Assembly: GCF_014268745.2 (NCBI RefSeq)
Contig: NZ_JABWRB020000001.1
Coordinates: forward strand, 3,534,001 to 3,598,000
Direction: 5' to 3'
From: Pseudomonas zanjanensis
GTDB taxonomy: Bacteria > Pseudomonadota > Gammaproteobacteria > Pseudomonadales > Pseudomonadaceae
DNA length: 64,000 nt
The first letter of the stretch is position 1; every line of letters starts with the position of its first letter. The translations under genes and the position numbers were made by a program. This document shows, piece by piece, positions 7,603-17,459 of this stretch. Under the pieces are notes generated by a model. It made no database searches, had not been told where the DNA came from, and worked only from the letters and a program-made list of their open reading frames with translations.

Positions 7603-8373
7603 GTGACACCACTCATGATCACCCTGCTCGTCGTAGCCGGGATCGCCCTGTTGATCGCCATTGGCTACATGAACCACGTGGTGGAAAACAACAAGCTGGA
7701 AAAGGCCCGCACCAAGGTAGAACTCAACGACCGCATGCGTCGCTGTGGCGAGCTCACCGAAACCTTTCCCGGGCAGTTGATGACCCCTGCCCTGAAGCTG
7801 TTGATGACCCGCCTCGAGATGAACGTCTGCCAGCGCTTGCTGAACCTGGAGAAAACCAATTCCACGGTCAAGGCACGCCTGGACGAGTTGAGCGCATTGG
7901 CCGCCCAAGGTGAATCGATCCCGGTGAACAATCCGCCGGCACCGATCCAGACCGAAGCCAAGGCCAAGGACGTACGTTTTCTGCTCGAGGCGTTGCACGG
8001 CCAGATTACCCGCGCCGCCCAGGACGGTTTCCTGCCGCCCAACGAAGCCAAGCGCTGGATCCGCGAAGTGCGGCACATCCTGGTGCTGCTGCACATCGAG
8101 TTCTTCAACAATCTCGGCCAGCAGGCGTTGCAGCAGGAACAACCCGGGCAAGCCCGCCTGGCCTTCGAGCGCGGCGTGCAGTACTTGCGCAAGCAACAGG
8201 AACCCCAGGTCTACGCCGAACAACTGGCCTACCTGGAGAAACTCCTGGCCCGCGCCAATGCCCAGGTCCTGGCCAGCACCCAGCCGGTCGAGGGCGAGGT
8301 CAACCAGTTGACTGAGGGCTTGAAGGACGACGAAATAAACGACGAGTGGAAAAAGAAGAAGGTCTACGACTGA
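7603..8373 (+). CDS. Conserved membrane-anchored protein of unknown function
   Basis: 256 aa from a GTG start with GAGG 8 bases upstream. A single N-terminal transmembrane helix (about residues 5-22, ITLLVVAGIALLIAIGYM) is followed by a cytoplasmic, mostly helical, charged body rich in leucine, glutamine and glutamate. A low-complexity Pro/Ala link sits near residues 105-117. Residues about 170-225 (QALQQEQPGQARLAFERGVQYLRKQ) look TPR-like. The end is strongly charged (DEWKKKKVYD). No enzyme motif seen. Convergent with the chemoreceptor gene; no operon partner. Confidence 0.8.
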   Translation: MTPLMITLLVVAGIALLIAIGYMNHVVENNKLEKARTKVELNDRMRRCGELTETFPGQLMTPALKLLMTRLEMNVCQRLLNLEKTNSTVKARLDELSALAAQGESIPVNNPPAPIQTEAKAKDVRFLLEALHGQITRAAQDGFLPPNEAKRWIREVRHILVLLHIEFFNNLGQQALQQEQPGQARLAFERGVQYLRKQQEPQVYAEQLAYLEKLLARANAQVLASTQPVEGEVNQLTEGLKDDEINDEWKKKKVYD

Positions 8374-8399
8374 GATTAAGGGCCGAAGCGAGTTCCCTT

Positions 8400-8504
8400 G
8401 TGGCGAGGGAGCTTGCTCCCGCTGGGCCGGCCCGACATTTCGGGCGCAACGGTCCTTGAGCGGTGGGTGCTTCGCACCCAAACGGGAGCAAGCTCCCTCG
8501 CCAC
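8400..8504. repeat. REP pair, type GAGGGAGCTTGCTCCCGC
   Basis: Inward-facing inverted pair between the convergent ends of the membrane-anchored protein and the chemoreceptor. The loop region holds a secondary hairpin GGTGCTTCGCACC. Confidence 0.92.
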
Positions 8505-8531
8505 AGGTATCGCTGACGAGCCGCCACCGGC

Positions 8532-10499
8532 TTACAACCTGAAATGCCCCACCATTCCCTTCAACTCAACTCCCAACTGCGCCAGCTCGATGCTGGATGC
8601 GGCATTGCCGCGCATCGCCAGGGAGGATTGATCGGCGCTGGCGCGAATACTGGTCACGCTGCGATTGATCTCTTCAGCCACCGAGCTCTGTTGCTCGGCC
8701 GCCGCGGCGATCTGTTGGTTCATCTGCTGGATCAACGACACCGCCGCCGCAATGCTGCCCAAGGCGCTCTCGGTCTGCAGTGCGTCGCTGACCGCCATCT
8801 TCACCAGCTCGCCGCTGCTCTGGATCTGCTGAACGGAGGCCTGGGCCGCTGAACGCAAGGCGCTCACCAGCCGTTCGATCTCCTCGGTGGACTGTTGCGT
8901 GCGCCTGGCCAGGGCCCGCACTTCATCGGCCACGACCGCGAAGCCCCTGCCCTGTTCCCCGGCGCGGGCCGCCTCGATAGCGGCATTGAGCGCCAGCAGG
9001 TTGGTTTGCTCGGCCACGCTCTTGATGACTTCCAGCACCGTGCCGATGTTCTGGATCTCGGCGCTGAGGCTTTCGATGCTGGAACTGGCCGACGTCGCCG
9101 AATCGGCCAGTTGTTCAATGCGCACCATGCTCTGGCGCACCACCTGCTGGCCGCTTTCGACCTTGTCGTCGGCCGTCTGGGCCGCTTGCGCCGCTTCTTC
9201 GGCATTGCGCGCCACATCGTGCACGGTGGCGGTCATCTGGTTCATGGCCGTGGCGACCTGCTCGGTTTCCTCTTTCTGGCTGCTGACTTCCAGGTTGGTC
9301 TGCTCGGTCACCGCCGACAGTGACTGCGCCGAATTGGCCAATTGCTCGATCCCGGCCTGCAAACCGCTGACGATACTGCTCAGCCCTGCACCCATCTGTT
9401 GCATGGCCAGCATCAACTGGCCAATCTCGTCCCGGCGCGTCACTTCGACCGTGGCGCTCAAGTCACCCGCCGCAATCTGCTGGGCAACGCGAATGACGCT
9501 GCGCAGCGGCGTCACGATCAGCCGGGTGATGACCCACGCCGCGATCAATCCCACCAGCAACGCCAAGGCCGACGAACCGACGATCAGCAGCGAGTTCTTC
9601 TTCAATTCTGCCTGCATGGCCTGGTCTTCGGCACTGAAGGCCTGGTCGACCCGCGCCACCACCTGGTCGGCCCGCTCGTGCAGTTGCTGGTAGACGATTT
9701 TTTCCTTCGCCAGCAGCCCGGTGTACTCGGCCAGTTGCTGGTTGAAGCCGGCGATGTGCCCGGCCACTTCGTTCAGCACGGTCTGGTAACCCGGGTCCTT
9801 GACCGTGGTCTTGAGCGCTTCGGCCTGTTTCATCGCCTGCTCGGCCTGTTCAATGCTGCCTTCTCCGGCGCCCTCGACATTGCCTTTGCGGCTCTGGTCC
9901 AGGCGGACCCGCGCTTCATTCATGGCCTGCAACATCAACCGCGACACTTCGCTGATCTGGTTGGCCTGCTCGATGAATTCGGCACCCTCCTTGCCTTCGG
10001 AGTCTTTCAAGGTATAGGTACCGTCATCCGCCAGCCCGGCCTGCAACACATCAAGGTTGTTGGCCACGCTGGACACCGACCAACTGGCCATTTCCAGTGC
10101 CAGGTCCTTGCTCTGGCTCAACCCGACAAACTCGTCGAACGCCTTGCGGTACGCACCCAGCGCCTGCTCGACATCATTCATCACCGGCACATTGGCAGCC
10201 GACTGTGCCTTGAGCTCGTTCGCCAGGGCCACAAGCCCGTCGACCCCCTGGCGCAGGGCATCGGCCGTCTTGGGGTCGGAGCGCGAGGCGTACTCCTGCT
10301 CCAGCAGCCGGACCTTGAGCAACCCGCTGTTGAGGGACGACATCTGTTTCAGGCCACCGAAACGATGGCTGATGGTCTGCAGGGACCAGACGCCGATGGC
10401 CGCGACCACAGCGGTCAACAGCAGCACCAGGACAAATCCGATACCCAGTTTTTTTGCCATACCCAGGTTGGCAAAACGTCCTTGCACGGCCGAAATCAT
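8532..10499 (-). CDS. Methyl-accepting chemotaxis protein with HBM-type ligand domain
   Basis: 655 aa. Transmembrane helix 1 at about 18-38, an all-helical periplasmic region of about 250 residues fitting the helical bimodular (HBM) sensor fold, transmembrane helix 2 at about 300-322, HAMP at about 323-375, then the signalling domain. The hairpin tip [38 protein letters not shown] is the universal MCP signature, with flanking Glu/Gln methylation repeats. HBM receptors of Pseudomonas bind small acids such as TCA intermediates, but the ligand here cannot be read from sequence. No C-terminal CheR-docking pentapeptide is seen. Stand-alone gene. Confidence 0.93.
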   Translation of the reverse strand: MISAVQGRFANLGMAKKLGIGFVLVLLLTAVVAAIGVWSLQTISHRFGGLKQMSSLNSGLLKVRLLEQEYASRSDPKTADALRQGVDGLVALANELKAQSAANVPVMNDVEQALGAYRKAFDEFVGLSQSKDLALEMASWSVSSVANNLDVLQAGLADDGTYTLKDSEGKEGAEFIEQANQISEVSRLMLQAMNEARVRLDQSRKGNVEGAGEGSIEQAEQAMKQAEALKTTVKDPGYQTVLNEVAGHIAGFNQQLAEYTGLLAKEKIVYQQLHERADQVVARVDQAFSAEDQAMQAELKKNSLLIVGSSALALLVGLIAAWVITRLIVTPLRSVIRVAQQIAAGDLSATVEVTRRDEIGQLMLAMQQMGAGLSSIVSGLQAGIEQLANSAQSLSAVTEQTNLEVSSQKEETEQVATAMNQMTATVHDVARNAEEAAQAAQTADDKVESGQQVVRQSMVRIEQLADSATSASSSIESLSAEIQNIGTVLEVIKSVAEQTNLLALNAAIEAARAGEQGRGFAVVADEVRALARRTQQSTEEIERLVSALRSAAQASVQQIQSSGELVKMAVSDALQTESALGSIAAAVSLIQQMNQQIAAAAEQQSSVAEEINRSVTSIRASADQSSLAMRGNAASSIELAQLGVELKGMVGHFRL

Positions 10500-10609
10500 T
10501 GCGCCCAGTCCTCTGCCAGTGTGTGTTGATTGCAGATTCGCAACGAGACGCCCTGCAACACAAGATGCTGGCGTCGGAATAATGGCAAAAAGCTACAGCT
10601 TCGTCGTTT

Positions 10610-11998
10610 TCAGGACACTTGAGGTCGATCCAGCGTTGCGGCCCGGAAAAAAACCAGCGCCCGGGGATCACGGGCATAGGCCACGTTGATCCGTAGCCAG
10701 TCGCTGTCAGCGCCCGAAGGACTGAAGGCCGTAGGCGAAGACAGCAGCACACCGAAGCGCCTGGCCAGACGCTGTAATCCAGCGTAGTCACTGATTGGCG
10801 GTTTCGCCCAGATGAAAAGCCCTCCGGTGGGTTTGCCAAACACCTCCCAGTCGGCGTCCTCCAATACCTGCAACAGCGCCGCCGTATCGACGCCCAGGCG
10901 TTGCCGCTGGCGCTGGACCAGCTTGCGATAGGCCCCGTTGGCCAGGAGATTGGCGAGCACCGACTCACAGAACCGCGACACACCCATGCTGGTAATGCCC
11001 TTGACCTCGCTCAGACGCGCAATGATGGACGGCGCGGCCACCACAAAACCGACGCGTAACGAACTGCTCAGGGTCTTCGAGAAACTGCCCACGTAGACCA
11101 CGTCGGCATCCAGCGCCGCCAGCCGGGTCCGCGCCGAGTTCTGGAAGTCACCATAGGCATCGTCTTCGATCACCAGCACGGCGTGTTGCTTCGTCAATTG
11201 CAGCAACCGTTGGGCCACGGCCGGGGCCAGGCTGGTGCCGGTCGGATTGTGACAGGCGCTGTTGACGAACAGCGCACTGGGCCGGTGTTTCGCCAACAAG
11301 TCTTGCAGCACATCGACGTCCGGGCCGCGCGGGGTCCTGGGCAGTTCGAGCATTTCGATCTTGTGCAACCGGAGCAGGTCAAACAGGTTTGAATAGCCTG
11401 GGCTCTCCACTATCACGCAAGCGCCTGGCTGCAACAGTGTCCGCACGATCAGGTCCAGCCCCTGGGTCGCCCCAGCGGTGGTCAGGATCGAGTCTTTATC
11501 AGCCTCGATATTGAAGTGCTTCAGGCGCCTGGACAGTTGCTCGCGCAAGGCGGGCAGCCCCAACGGCGTGCTGTAGTTGAACAACCCCGCCATATCGGTG
11601 CGGGTGACCTGACGGATCGCATAGCCCAGGTCATCGCTTTCACGCCAGCTCTCGGGCAACCCGCCACACCCCAATTGCAACGCCCATTGCGGGGTTTCAC
11701 CGGCTCCAGCGAGCGTGTCCTGCTGGCGACTCGGGTCGGTGGACACGACCCCGGGCACAGGGGATGGTGCGACAAAAAAGCTGGAACCATGCCGGGACGC
11801 CAGCAGGCCTTGGGCAACCAGGCGCTCACAGGCTTCATTGACGCTGGACTGGCTGAGCAGGTTCTGCCGCGCCAGTTGGCGCACGGACGGCAGGCGAGTC
11901 CCTGGTTGCACCGCATCCTGTCGGATCCATCCGGTCAGCGCGTCGACGATTTGCTGCACGACAGGCACCAAGGCCTGCCGGTCGATTCTCAACTCCAT
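10610..11998 (-). CDS. MocR-family regulator (GntR HTH fused to aminotransferase)
   Basis: 462 aa. A GntR winged HTH (about 1-75, with QPGTRLPSVRQLARQNLLSQ) is joined by a Pro-rich linker to a fold-type I aminotransferase domain. The PLP lysine is in YVGSFSKTLSSSLRVGFV, and ACHNPTG and VIEDDAYGDF complete the site. MocR proteins use PLP or an aminoacyl-PLP adduct as effector rather than as a catalyst. No obvious target gene is adjacent: the SDR gene lies upstream, reads in the same direction and is separated by a terminator. Target unknown. Confidence 0.92.
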   Translation of the reverse strand: MELRIDRQALVPVVQQIVDALTGWIRQDAVQPGTRLPSVRQLARQNLLSQSSVNEACERLVAQGLLASRHGSSFFVAPSPVPGVVSTDPSRQQDTLAGAGETPQWALQLGCGGLPESWRESDDLGYAIRQVTRTDMAGLFNYSTPLGLPALREQLSRRLKHFNIEADKDSILTTAGATQGLDLIVRTLLQPGACVIVESPGYSNLFDLLRLHKIEMLELPRTPRGPDVDVLQDLLAKHRPSALFVNSACHNPTGTSLAPAVAQRLLQLTKQHAVLVIEDDAYGDFQNSARTRLAALDADVVYVGSFSKTLSSSLRVGFVVAAPSIIARLSEVKGITSMGVSRFCESVLANLLANGAYRKLVQRQRQRLGVDTAALLQVLEDADWEVFGKPTGGLFIWAKPPISDYAGLQRLARRFGVLLSSPTAFSPSGADSDWLRINVAYARDPRALVFFRAATLDRPQVS

Positions 11999-12136
11999 GA
12001 GTAACCAAGCTCCTAAGCGTTTGTTTTATTTCCGGAAACAGTTAAGCACAGGCCACCCCCGAGCGATGTACGACAAAGTCGCCAAAACCGCTGATTCTCA
12101 CTCTTTGAAACACATTGATAGACCGTTTCCCCCCCC

Positions 12137-12164
12137 AAAGAAAAAGCCCGCAACCAGTGCGGGC
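12137..12164 (-). terminator. Terminator of the SDR gene
   Basis: On the minus strand GCCCGCA pairs with TGCGGGC around a 5-base loop and is followed by TTTTTCTTT. It lies 29 bp past the SDR stop and separates it from the MocR gene. Confidence 0.8.
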
Positions 12165-12192
12165 TTCGTCCTACAAGCCAAGGGAAGCGTCC

Positions 12193-12954
12193 TCAGAACG
12201 CCGTGACCCCACCGTCCACCGCCAGGGAGTGGCCGGTGGTGAACGCCGCGCCGTCGCTGCACAGGTACAGCACGGCGCTGGCGATTTCCTCGACCTTGCC
12301 GATACGCCCCACCGGGTGCATGGCATTGGCGAACTCGCCTTTTTTCGGGTCTGCCTCATAGGCCCGACGGAACATGTCGGTGTCGATCACCGCCGGACAG
12401 ACCGCGTTCACGCGGATCTTCTTCTTGGCGTATTCGATGGCGGCCGATTTGGTCAAGCCGATCACGGCGTGCTTGGAGGCGGCATAGATGCTCATTTTCG
12501 GCGCTGCGCCCAGGCCGGCCACCGAGGCCGTGTTGACGATAGCGCCGCCGCCCTGGGCCAGCAGCAAAGGCAACTGATACTTCATGCACAACCAGACGCC
12601 CTTCACATTGACCCCCATGATCGCGTCGAACTCATCGAGGGTACCGTCGGCCAACTTGCCCTTCTCGATCTCGATCCCGGCGTTGTTGAAGGCATAGTCA
12701 AGGCGACCGTAGGTCCTGATCACCTCATCCATCAGGTGCCGCACCTCATTTTCCAGCGTGACATTGCAGCGCACGAACACCGCGTCGCCGCCCGCATCAC
12801 GAATCGACTGCACGGTGCCCTCGCCGCCCGCTACGTCCAGGTCGGCCACCACGACTTTCAGGCCCTCTGCCGCAAACGCCTGAGCGGTAGCGCGGCCAAT
12901 GCCAGCGGCGGCGCCCGTGACCACGGCGACCTGTCCGGAAAACGTCATGCTCAT
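12193..12954 (-). CDS. Short-chain dehydrogenase/reductase
   Basis: 253 aa from the ATG at 12954, chosen because CGAGGAACTGAC gives a ribosome site at the right distance and the protein then begins directly with the Rossmann strand. Motifs: cofactor-binding TGAAAGIGRATAQ, DLDVAGG (acidic end of strand 2, favouring NAD), NNAGIE, and the YxxxK active site in MSIYAASKHAVIGLTKSAA. C-terminal GHSLAVDGGVTAF is typical of the glucose/ribitol dehydrogenase-like SDRs. Substrate unknown. Monocistronic, divergent from the oxidoreductase at 13181. Confidence 0.92.
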   Translation of the reverse strand: MSMTFSGQVAVVTGAAAGIGRATAQAFAAEGLKVVVADLDVAGGEGTVQSIRDAGGDAVFVRCNVTLENEVRHLMDEVIRTYGRLDYAFNNAGIEIEKGKLADGTLDEFDAIMGVNVKGVWLCMKYQLPLLLAQGGGAIVNTASVAGLGAAPKMSIYAASKHAVIGLTKSAAIEYAKKKIRVNAVCPAVIDTDMFRRAYEADPKKGEFANAMHPVGRIGKVEEIASAVLYLCSDGAAFTTGHSLAVDGGVTAF

Positions 12955-13180
12955 TGTCAGTTCCTCGAAGAATGCGGGAGATGACGCCAGTCTAGCCACA
13001 GGTCCCGAGAGCACGGCAGCACTATCCAACTGACGGTTGAGCATTCATGGGCGCCAGTGATAAGGCCACTGGGCGAACTATCACTGTGTTGGATCGAACT
13101 GCATTCGCTGTATCGGCAAAGCTTGCGGCAAATGCTTCGAAGGTCTATCAACAAGACTTCATTCATCTTGAGTGCCAACC

Positions 13181-14185
13181 ATGACCGCCCAGACCAATCG
13201 CCAGTTCCTGCTCGCCAAACGCCCGGTAGGCGCCGCGACCCGCGAGACGTTCACCTATCAGCAAGTCCCGGTGGGCGAACCGGCAGCCAGCCAGATCCTG
13301 GTGAAGAATGAATACCTGTCCCTGGACCCGGCCATGCGCGGGTGGATGAACGAGGGTAAATCCTACATCCCGCCGGTCGGCATCGGTGAAGTGATGCGGG
13401 CATTGGGTGTCGGCCAGGTGATCGCCTCGAACAACCCAGGTTTCGCGGTCGGGGACTACGTCAACGGGGCCTTGGGTGTGCAGGATTATTTCCTCGGCGA
13501 GCCAAGAGGCTTCTACAAAGTCGATCCGAAACTGGCACCGCTGCCCCGCTACCTGTCCGCCTTGGGCATGACCGGCATGACCGCCTACTTCGCCCTGCTG
13601 GATGTCGGCGCGCCCAAGGCCGGCGAGACCGTGGTGCTATCGGGGGCCGCCGGTGCGGTAGGCAGCATTGCCGGGCAGATTGCCAAGCTCAAGGGCTGTC
13701 GCGTGGTGGGCATTGCCGGCGGCGCCGACAAATGCAAATTCCTGGTGGATGAACTGGGCTTCGACGGCGCCATCGACTACAAGAACGAAGACGTCCATGC
13801 CGGCCTCAAGCGCGAGTGCCCCAAAGGCGTGGACGTGTATTTCGATAACGTCGGGGGCGACATCCTTGATGCCGTGCTCAGCCGCCTGAACCTCAAGGCC
13901 CGCGTGGTGATCTGCGGCGCCATCAGCCAGTACAACAACAAGGAAGCGGTGAAAGGCCCCGCCAATTACCTGTCACTGCTGGTCAACCGGGCACGCATGG
14001 AAGGTTTCGTGGTCATGGACTACGCCTCGCAGTTCGCTGCCGCCGGGCAGGAAATGGCCGGCTGGATGGCCAAGGGGCAGCTCAAGAGCAAGGAAGACAT
14101 CGTCGAAGGATTGGAGACCTTTCCCGAGACGCTGACCAAGTTGTTCAGCGGGGAGAACTTCGGGAAGTTGGTACTCAAGGTCTGA
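13181..14185 (+). CDS. NADP-dependent medium-chain oxidoreductase (CurA/prostaglandin-reductase type)
   Basis: 334 aa. The ATG at 13181 is preferred over the GTG at 13172, because TTGAG precedes it by 8 bases. The fold is that of zinc-independent MDR enzymes: SLDPAMRGWMNE near the N-terminus, LSGAAGAVGSIAGQIAKLKG for NADPH, and VYFDNVGGDILDAVL. The family reduces activated double bonds of enones, enals or quinones. No catalytic-zinc cysteine/histidine set is present, as expected. Divergent from the SDR gene. Confidence 0.9.
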   Translation: MTAQTNRQFLLAKRPVGAATRETFTYQQVPVGEPAASQILVKNEYLSLDPAMRGWMNEGKSYIPPVGIGEVMRALGVGQVIASNNPGFAVGDYVNGALGVQDYFLGEPRGFYKVDPKLAPLPRYLSALGMTGMTAYFALLDVGAPKAGETVVLSGAAGAVGSIAGQIAKLKGCRVVGIAGGADKCKFLVDELGFDGAIDYKNEDVHAGLKRECPKGVDVYFDNVGGDILDAVLSRLNLKARVVICGAISQYNNKEAVKGPANYLSLLVNRARMEGFVVMDYASQFAAAGQEMAGWMAKGQLKSKEDIVEGLETFPETLTKLFSGENFGKLVLKV

Positions 14186-14196
14186 TACAAAACAAC

Positions 14197-14286
14197 TGTG
14201 GGAGCGGGCTTGCTCGCGAATGCGGTGGGTCAGCAGGCCTAAAGGGCGCCTGACACTCCGCATTCGCGAGCAAGCCCGCTCCCACA
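14197..14286. repeat. REP pair, type GGGAGCGGGCTTGCTCGCGA, inward
   Basis: Inverted arms reach from TGTGGGAGCGGG to CCCGCTCCCACA with complementary AATGCGG/CCGCATT extensions. Sits between the convergent oxidoreductase and pyrF ends. Confidence 0.95.
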
Positions 14287-14304
14287 AGGGCTCTCGGTGT
14301 TTGC

Positions 14305-15003
14305 TCAGGCCAGTTCGGCCACGACCGCCGCCAAGGCCTTGGCCGGATCGGCGGCCTGGCTGATCGGGCGACCGATCACCAGGTAGTCGGAGCCGGCATC
14401 CAGCGCCTGGCGCGGGGTCAGGATGCGACGTTGGTCGTCCTGGGCGCTGCCCGCCGGACGAATCCCCGGGGTCACCAGTTGCAGCGCCGGATGGGCTGCT
14501 TTCAAAGCGCCGGCTTCCAGAGCCGAACAGACCAGACCGTCCAGGCCGGCCTTCTGCGCCAGCGCCGCCAAGCGCAGCACCTGCTCCTGGGGCTCGATGT
14601 CCAGGCCGATCCCGGCCAGGTCCTCGCGCTCCATGCTGGTCAACACAGTCACGCCGATCAGCAACGGTTTCGGGCCGTTGCGCTGATCCAGCACTTCACG
14701 GCAGGCCGCCATCATGCGCAGGCCACCGGAGCAATGCACGTTGACCATCCACACGCCCATCTCCGCCGCCGCCTTGACGGCCATGGCGGTGGTGTTGGGG
14801 ATATCGTGGAATTTCAGGTCCAGGAACACTTCGAAACCCTTGTCACGCAGGGTCCCGACAATTTCCGCCGCGCAACTGGTGAACAGTTCCTTGCCGACTT
14901 TGACCCGGCAAAGCGCGGGGTCCAACTGGTCGGCCAGCTTCAGGGCGGCGTCACGGGTGGGGAAATCCAGGGCGACGATGATGGGCGTCTGGCAGGCGGA
15001 CAT
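14305..15003 (-). CDS. pyrF: Orotidine 5'-phosphate decarboxylase
   Basis: 232 aa from the ATG at 15003 ([16 protein letters not shown]), which matches the family length; a longer in-frame start at 15039 is not needed. It decarboxylates OMP to UMP, the last step of pyrimidine synthesis. The catalytic Lys-Asp network appears as [14 protein letters not shown], and the phosphate site as [17 protein letters not shown] and [11 protein letters not shown]. Gene stands alone, as is common in Pseudomonas. Confidence 0.97.
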   Translation of the reverse strand: MSACQTPIIVALDFPTRDAALKLADQLDPALCRVKVGKELFTSCAAEIVGTLRDKGFEVFLDLKFHDIPNTTAMAVKAAAEMGVWMVNVHCSGGLRMMAACREVLDQRNGPKPLLIGVTVLTSMEREDLAGIGLDIEPQEQVLRLAALAQKAGLDGLVCSALEAGALKAAHPALQLVTPGIRPAGSAQDDQRRILTPRQALDAGSDYLVIGRPISQAADPAKALAAVVAELA

Positions 15004-15291
15004 GAGCGGGCTCTCAGGCAAGTCGAAATCGGCGCGCATTGTAGCGGAACGAGCGCCCGTGCGGGACCCGATGATCGGTAAATCTCACCGCCTCCCCGGG
15101 CAATACGGACAATACCGACTTTTGTGTCGAAGCCGATACATATATGACATGCGTACAACACGTCGTCACGCTACCGTCCGCCGCAACCCGCTCTTTCGGC
15201 GCTTCACGCCTCGCGGCACGACGCCTATGCTGAAGCCTCAACCTCGCCGCCTTCTTTGTGGTTGGCAGCCAACCTGGCAGATGATGCATCC

Positions 15292-16038
15292 ATGCAGAAC
15301 ACCCCTGTTGCAAATTCTGACGCTCAAGATGACAAGCGCTGGAGCACCCGCGCGCTGATCGTCGATGATGACGTGCCGATCCGCGAACTGCTGATCGATT
15401 ACCTGGCCCGCTTCAGCATTCGGGCCAGCGGCGTGACCGATGGCGCGGCCATGCGCCAGGCGATGAAGGCTGAGCACTTCGACGTGGTCGTGCTCGACCT
15501 GATGCTGCCGGGAGAGGACGGCTTGCAGTTGTGCCGCTGGTTGCGCGCCGAATCGGACATCCCGATCCTGATGCTCACGGCCCGTTGCGAGCCCACCGAC
15601 CGCATCATCGGCCTGGAACTGGGCGCCGATGACTACATGGCCAAGCCGTTCGAGCCCAGGGAACTGGTGGCGCGCATCCAGACCGTCCTGCGCCGGGTGC
15701 GCGACGACCGCACCGAGCAACGGGCCAATATTCGTTTCGACAACTGGCGGCTCAATAGCGTGTTGCGCCAACTGATCTCGGGCGACGGGTTGGTGGTGCC
15801 ACTGTCCAATGCCGAGTTCCGCCTGTTGTGGGTCTTCATCGAACGACCGCGCCGGGTGCTCAGCCGCGAGCAACTGCTGGATGCGGCCCGTGGTCGCTCC
15901 ATCGAAGCGTTCGACCGCAGCATCGACTTGCTCGTGTCACGCCTGCGCCAAAAGCTGGGCGACGACCCCAAGGCCCCGCAACTGATCAAGACCGTACGCG
16001 GTGAGGGTTATTTGTTCGACGCCAGGGACATCGGTTGA
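15292..16038 (+). CDS. OmpR-family response regulator
   Basis: 248 aa from the ATG at 15292; the ribosome site is weak and a TTG 36 bp upstream is the alternative. Receiver domain about 17-130 with acidic pocket VDDDVPIR, phosphoacceptor Asp in VVLDLMLPGEDG and the conserved Lys in DDYMAKPFEP. A C-terminal winged helix (about 150-245) ends in IKTVRGEGYLFDA. Stop and start of the kinase gene share one base (TGATG), so the pair is co-translated. Stimulus and targets unknown. Confidence 0.95.
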   Translation: MQNTPVANSDAQDDKRWSTRALIVDDDVPIRELLIDYLARFSIRASGVTDGAAMRQAMKAEHFDVVVLDLMLPGEDGLQLCRWLRAESDIPILMLTARCEPTDRIIGLELGADDYMAKPFEPRELVARIQTVLRRVRDDRTEQRANIRFDNWRLNSVLRQLISGDGLVVPLSNAEFRLLWVFIERPRRVLSREQLLDAARGRSIEAFDRSIDLLVSRLRQKLGDDPKAPQLIKTVRGEGYLFDARDIG

Positions 16039-17081
16039 TGCGATTGCGCCTGGACTCCTTGTTCGGTCGCCTGTTTGGCGTGCTGCTGCTGGCGATTGTC
16101 CTGGCGCATCTGCTGGCCTTTGCCTGGTTTTTCCATTACGACCAACCGCCACCTCCCGGGCCGCCTGGAATGGACCAGCAAGGTGACGGTCCGCCGCGCT
16201 TCGGTCCGCCCTCCAACCGCCGTCCACGCCCCTGGTTCGGCGGCCCGGTGGTGCCGCTGACGTTTCAATTCGTGTGCCTGATCATTGCGGCCTGGTACGG
16301 CGCCAAGCTTCTGACCCGACCCATCCAGCGCCTGAGCGATGCCGCCGAGCGCCTGAGCGAAAACCTCGACAGCCCGCCGCTGGAGGAAAACGGCCCTCGT
16401 GAGGCACGGCAGGCGGCCCATACGTTCAATCTGATGCAGCAACGGATCCGCGAGCAGGTGCAGCAGCGCTCGCGCATGCTCGGCGCGGTGTCCCATGACC
16501 TGCGCACACCGCTTTCGCGGCTCAAGCTGCGCCTGGAGCAGATCGATGACGTCAAGCTGCAAGGCCAGATGCGCCAGGACCTGGACGACATGATCGGCAT
16601 GCTCGATGCCACCCTGACCTACTTGCACGAACAGCGCACCAGTGAAGCGCTGCAATGGATGGACGTGCAGGCCTTGGCCGAATCATTGAGCGAAAACGCC
16701 CAGGACCAGGGCTCGGATGTGCAGGTCAGCGGGACCTGCGCGCCGCTGCAGGTGCAACCGATGGCACTGCGCTCGTGCCTCAACAACCTCATCGACAATG
16801 CCCTGCGCTACGCCGGCCATGCCTTGATTACCTTGCAGGACCAGAAACATCTGCTGCTGATCCGAGTCATCGACCACGGCCCCGGTATTGCCGCGGACAA
16901 GCGCGAGGCAGTGTTCGAACCCTTTTTCCGCCTGGAAGGTTCGCGCAATCGCAACTCCGGCGGTGTTGGCCTGGGCATGACCATCGCTCGGGAAGCCACG
17001 GAACGCCTGGGCGGGCAGTTGAGCCTGGAGGAGACGCCCGGAGGTGGCTTGACGGCGGTGATCAGCTTGCCTCGCCCATAA
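16038..17081 (+). CDS. Sensor histidine kinase with short proline-rich periplasmic loop
   Basis: 347 aa. Transmembrane helix at about 12-32, then a short periplasmic loop of roughly 45 residues extremely rich in Pro and Gly (QPPPPGPPGMDQQ and RFGPPSNRRPRPWFGGP), second helix at about 76-95, HAMP, dimerisation H-box GAVSHDLRTPLSRLKLRLEQ, N-box NNLIDNALRY, G1/G2 boxes DHGPGIA and GGVGLGMTIA. Partner of the response regulator immediately upstream. The loop is too small for a classical ligand-binding fold and may sense a membrane or envelope condition; that is inference. Confidence 0.93.
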   Translation: MRLRLDSLFGRLFGVLLLAIVLAHLLAFAWFFHYDQPPPPGPPGMDQQGDGPPRFGPPSNRRPRPWFGGPVVPLTFQFVCLIIAAWYGAKLLTRPIQRLSDAAERLSENLDSPPLEENGPREARQAAHTFNLMQQRIREQVQQRSRMLGAVSHDLRTPLSRLKLRLEQIDDVKLQGQMRQDLDDMIGMLDATLTYLHEQRTSEALQWMDVQALAESLSENAQDQGSDVQVSGTCAPLQVQPMALRSCLNNLIDNALRYAGHALITLQDQKHLLLIRVIDHGPGIAADKREAVFEPFFRLEGSRNRNSGGVGLGMTIAREATERLGGQLSLEETPGGGLTAVISLPRP

Positions 17082-17097
17082 GCCCGCTTATCTTCCC

Positions 17098-17187
17098 TGT
17101 GGGAGCGAGCTTGCTCGCGATGAGGCCCCGTCAGCCAACATCGACATTGACTGACATACCGCTATCGCGAGCAAGCTCGCTCCCACA
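17098..17187. repeat. REP pair, type GGGAGCGAGCTTGCTCGCGA, inward
   Basis: Inverted arms TGTGGGAGCGAGCTTGCTCG and its complement enclose about 45 bp, directly after the histidine kinase stop. This third REP subtype is perfectly palindromic at its core (GCGAGCTTGCTCGC). Confidence 0.94.
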
Positions 17188-17196
17188 GGGGCGGCG

Positions 17197-17302
17197 TTGA
17201 TCTGAAGGCTTTGTGGAGCCTGGGCCAGCATTGATCTGGAGGCTTGTGGAGCCTGATGGGCCAGCATTGATCTGGAGGCTTTGTGGAGCCTGATGGGTCG
17301 GC
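17197..17302. repeat. Three imperfect tandem repeats of 34-36 bp
   Basis: Copies at 17197-17230, 17231-17266 and 17267-17302 each run from TTGATCTG through GGCTT(T)GTGGAGCCTGATG to GGCCAGCA. Each contains the near-palindrome GGCTTTGTGGAGCC. The array sits exactly between two REP pairs of different type. The gap 17082-17459 holds only these repeats and no gene. Confidence 0.88.
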
Positions 17303-17310
17303 GATCACCC

Positions 17311-17441
17311 TGTGGCGAGGGAGCTTGCTCCCGCTGGGCTGCGCAGCAGCCCTGAAACCAGGCACTGCGGAGTATCAGGCTGACCGAGATATTGGTTTGG
17401 GGTCGCTTCGCAACCCAGCGGGAGCAAGCTCCCTCGCCACA
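17311..17441. repeat. REP pair, type GAGGGAGCTTGCTCCCGC
   Basis: Inward pair with about 80 bp between arms, ending 19 bp before the stop of the AI-2E/PerM gene. Confidence 0.92.
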
Positions 17442-17459
17442 AGGTACTCGACACTCAAC

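Noticed and set aside
7567..15158. Shared 13-mer ATGACATGCGTAC at about 7569 and 15145
   Set aside because: Two chance copies of a 13-mer are expected many times over in 64 kb, the flanks do not match, and the distances to the genes differ.
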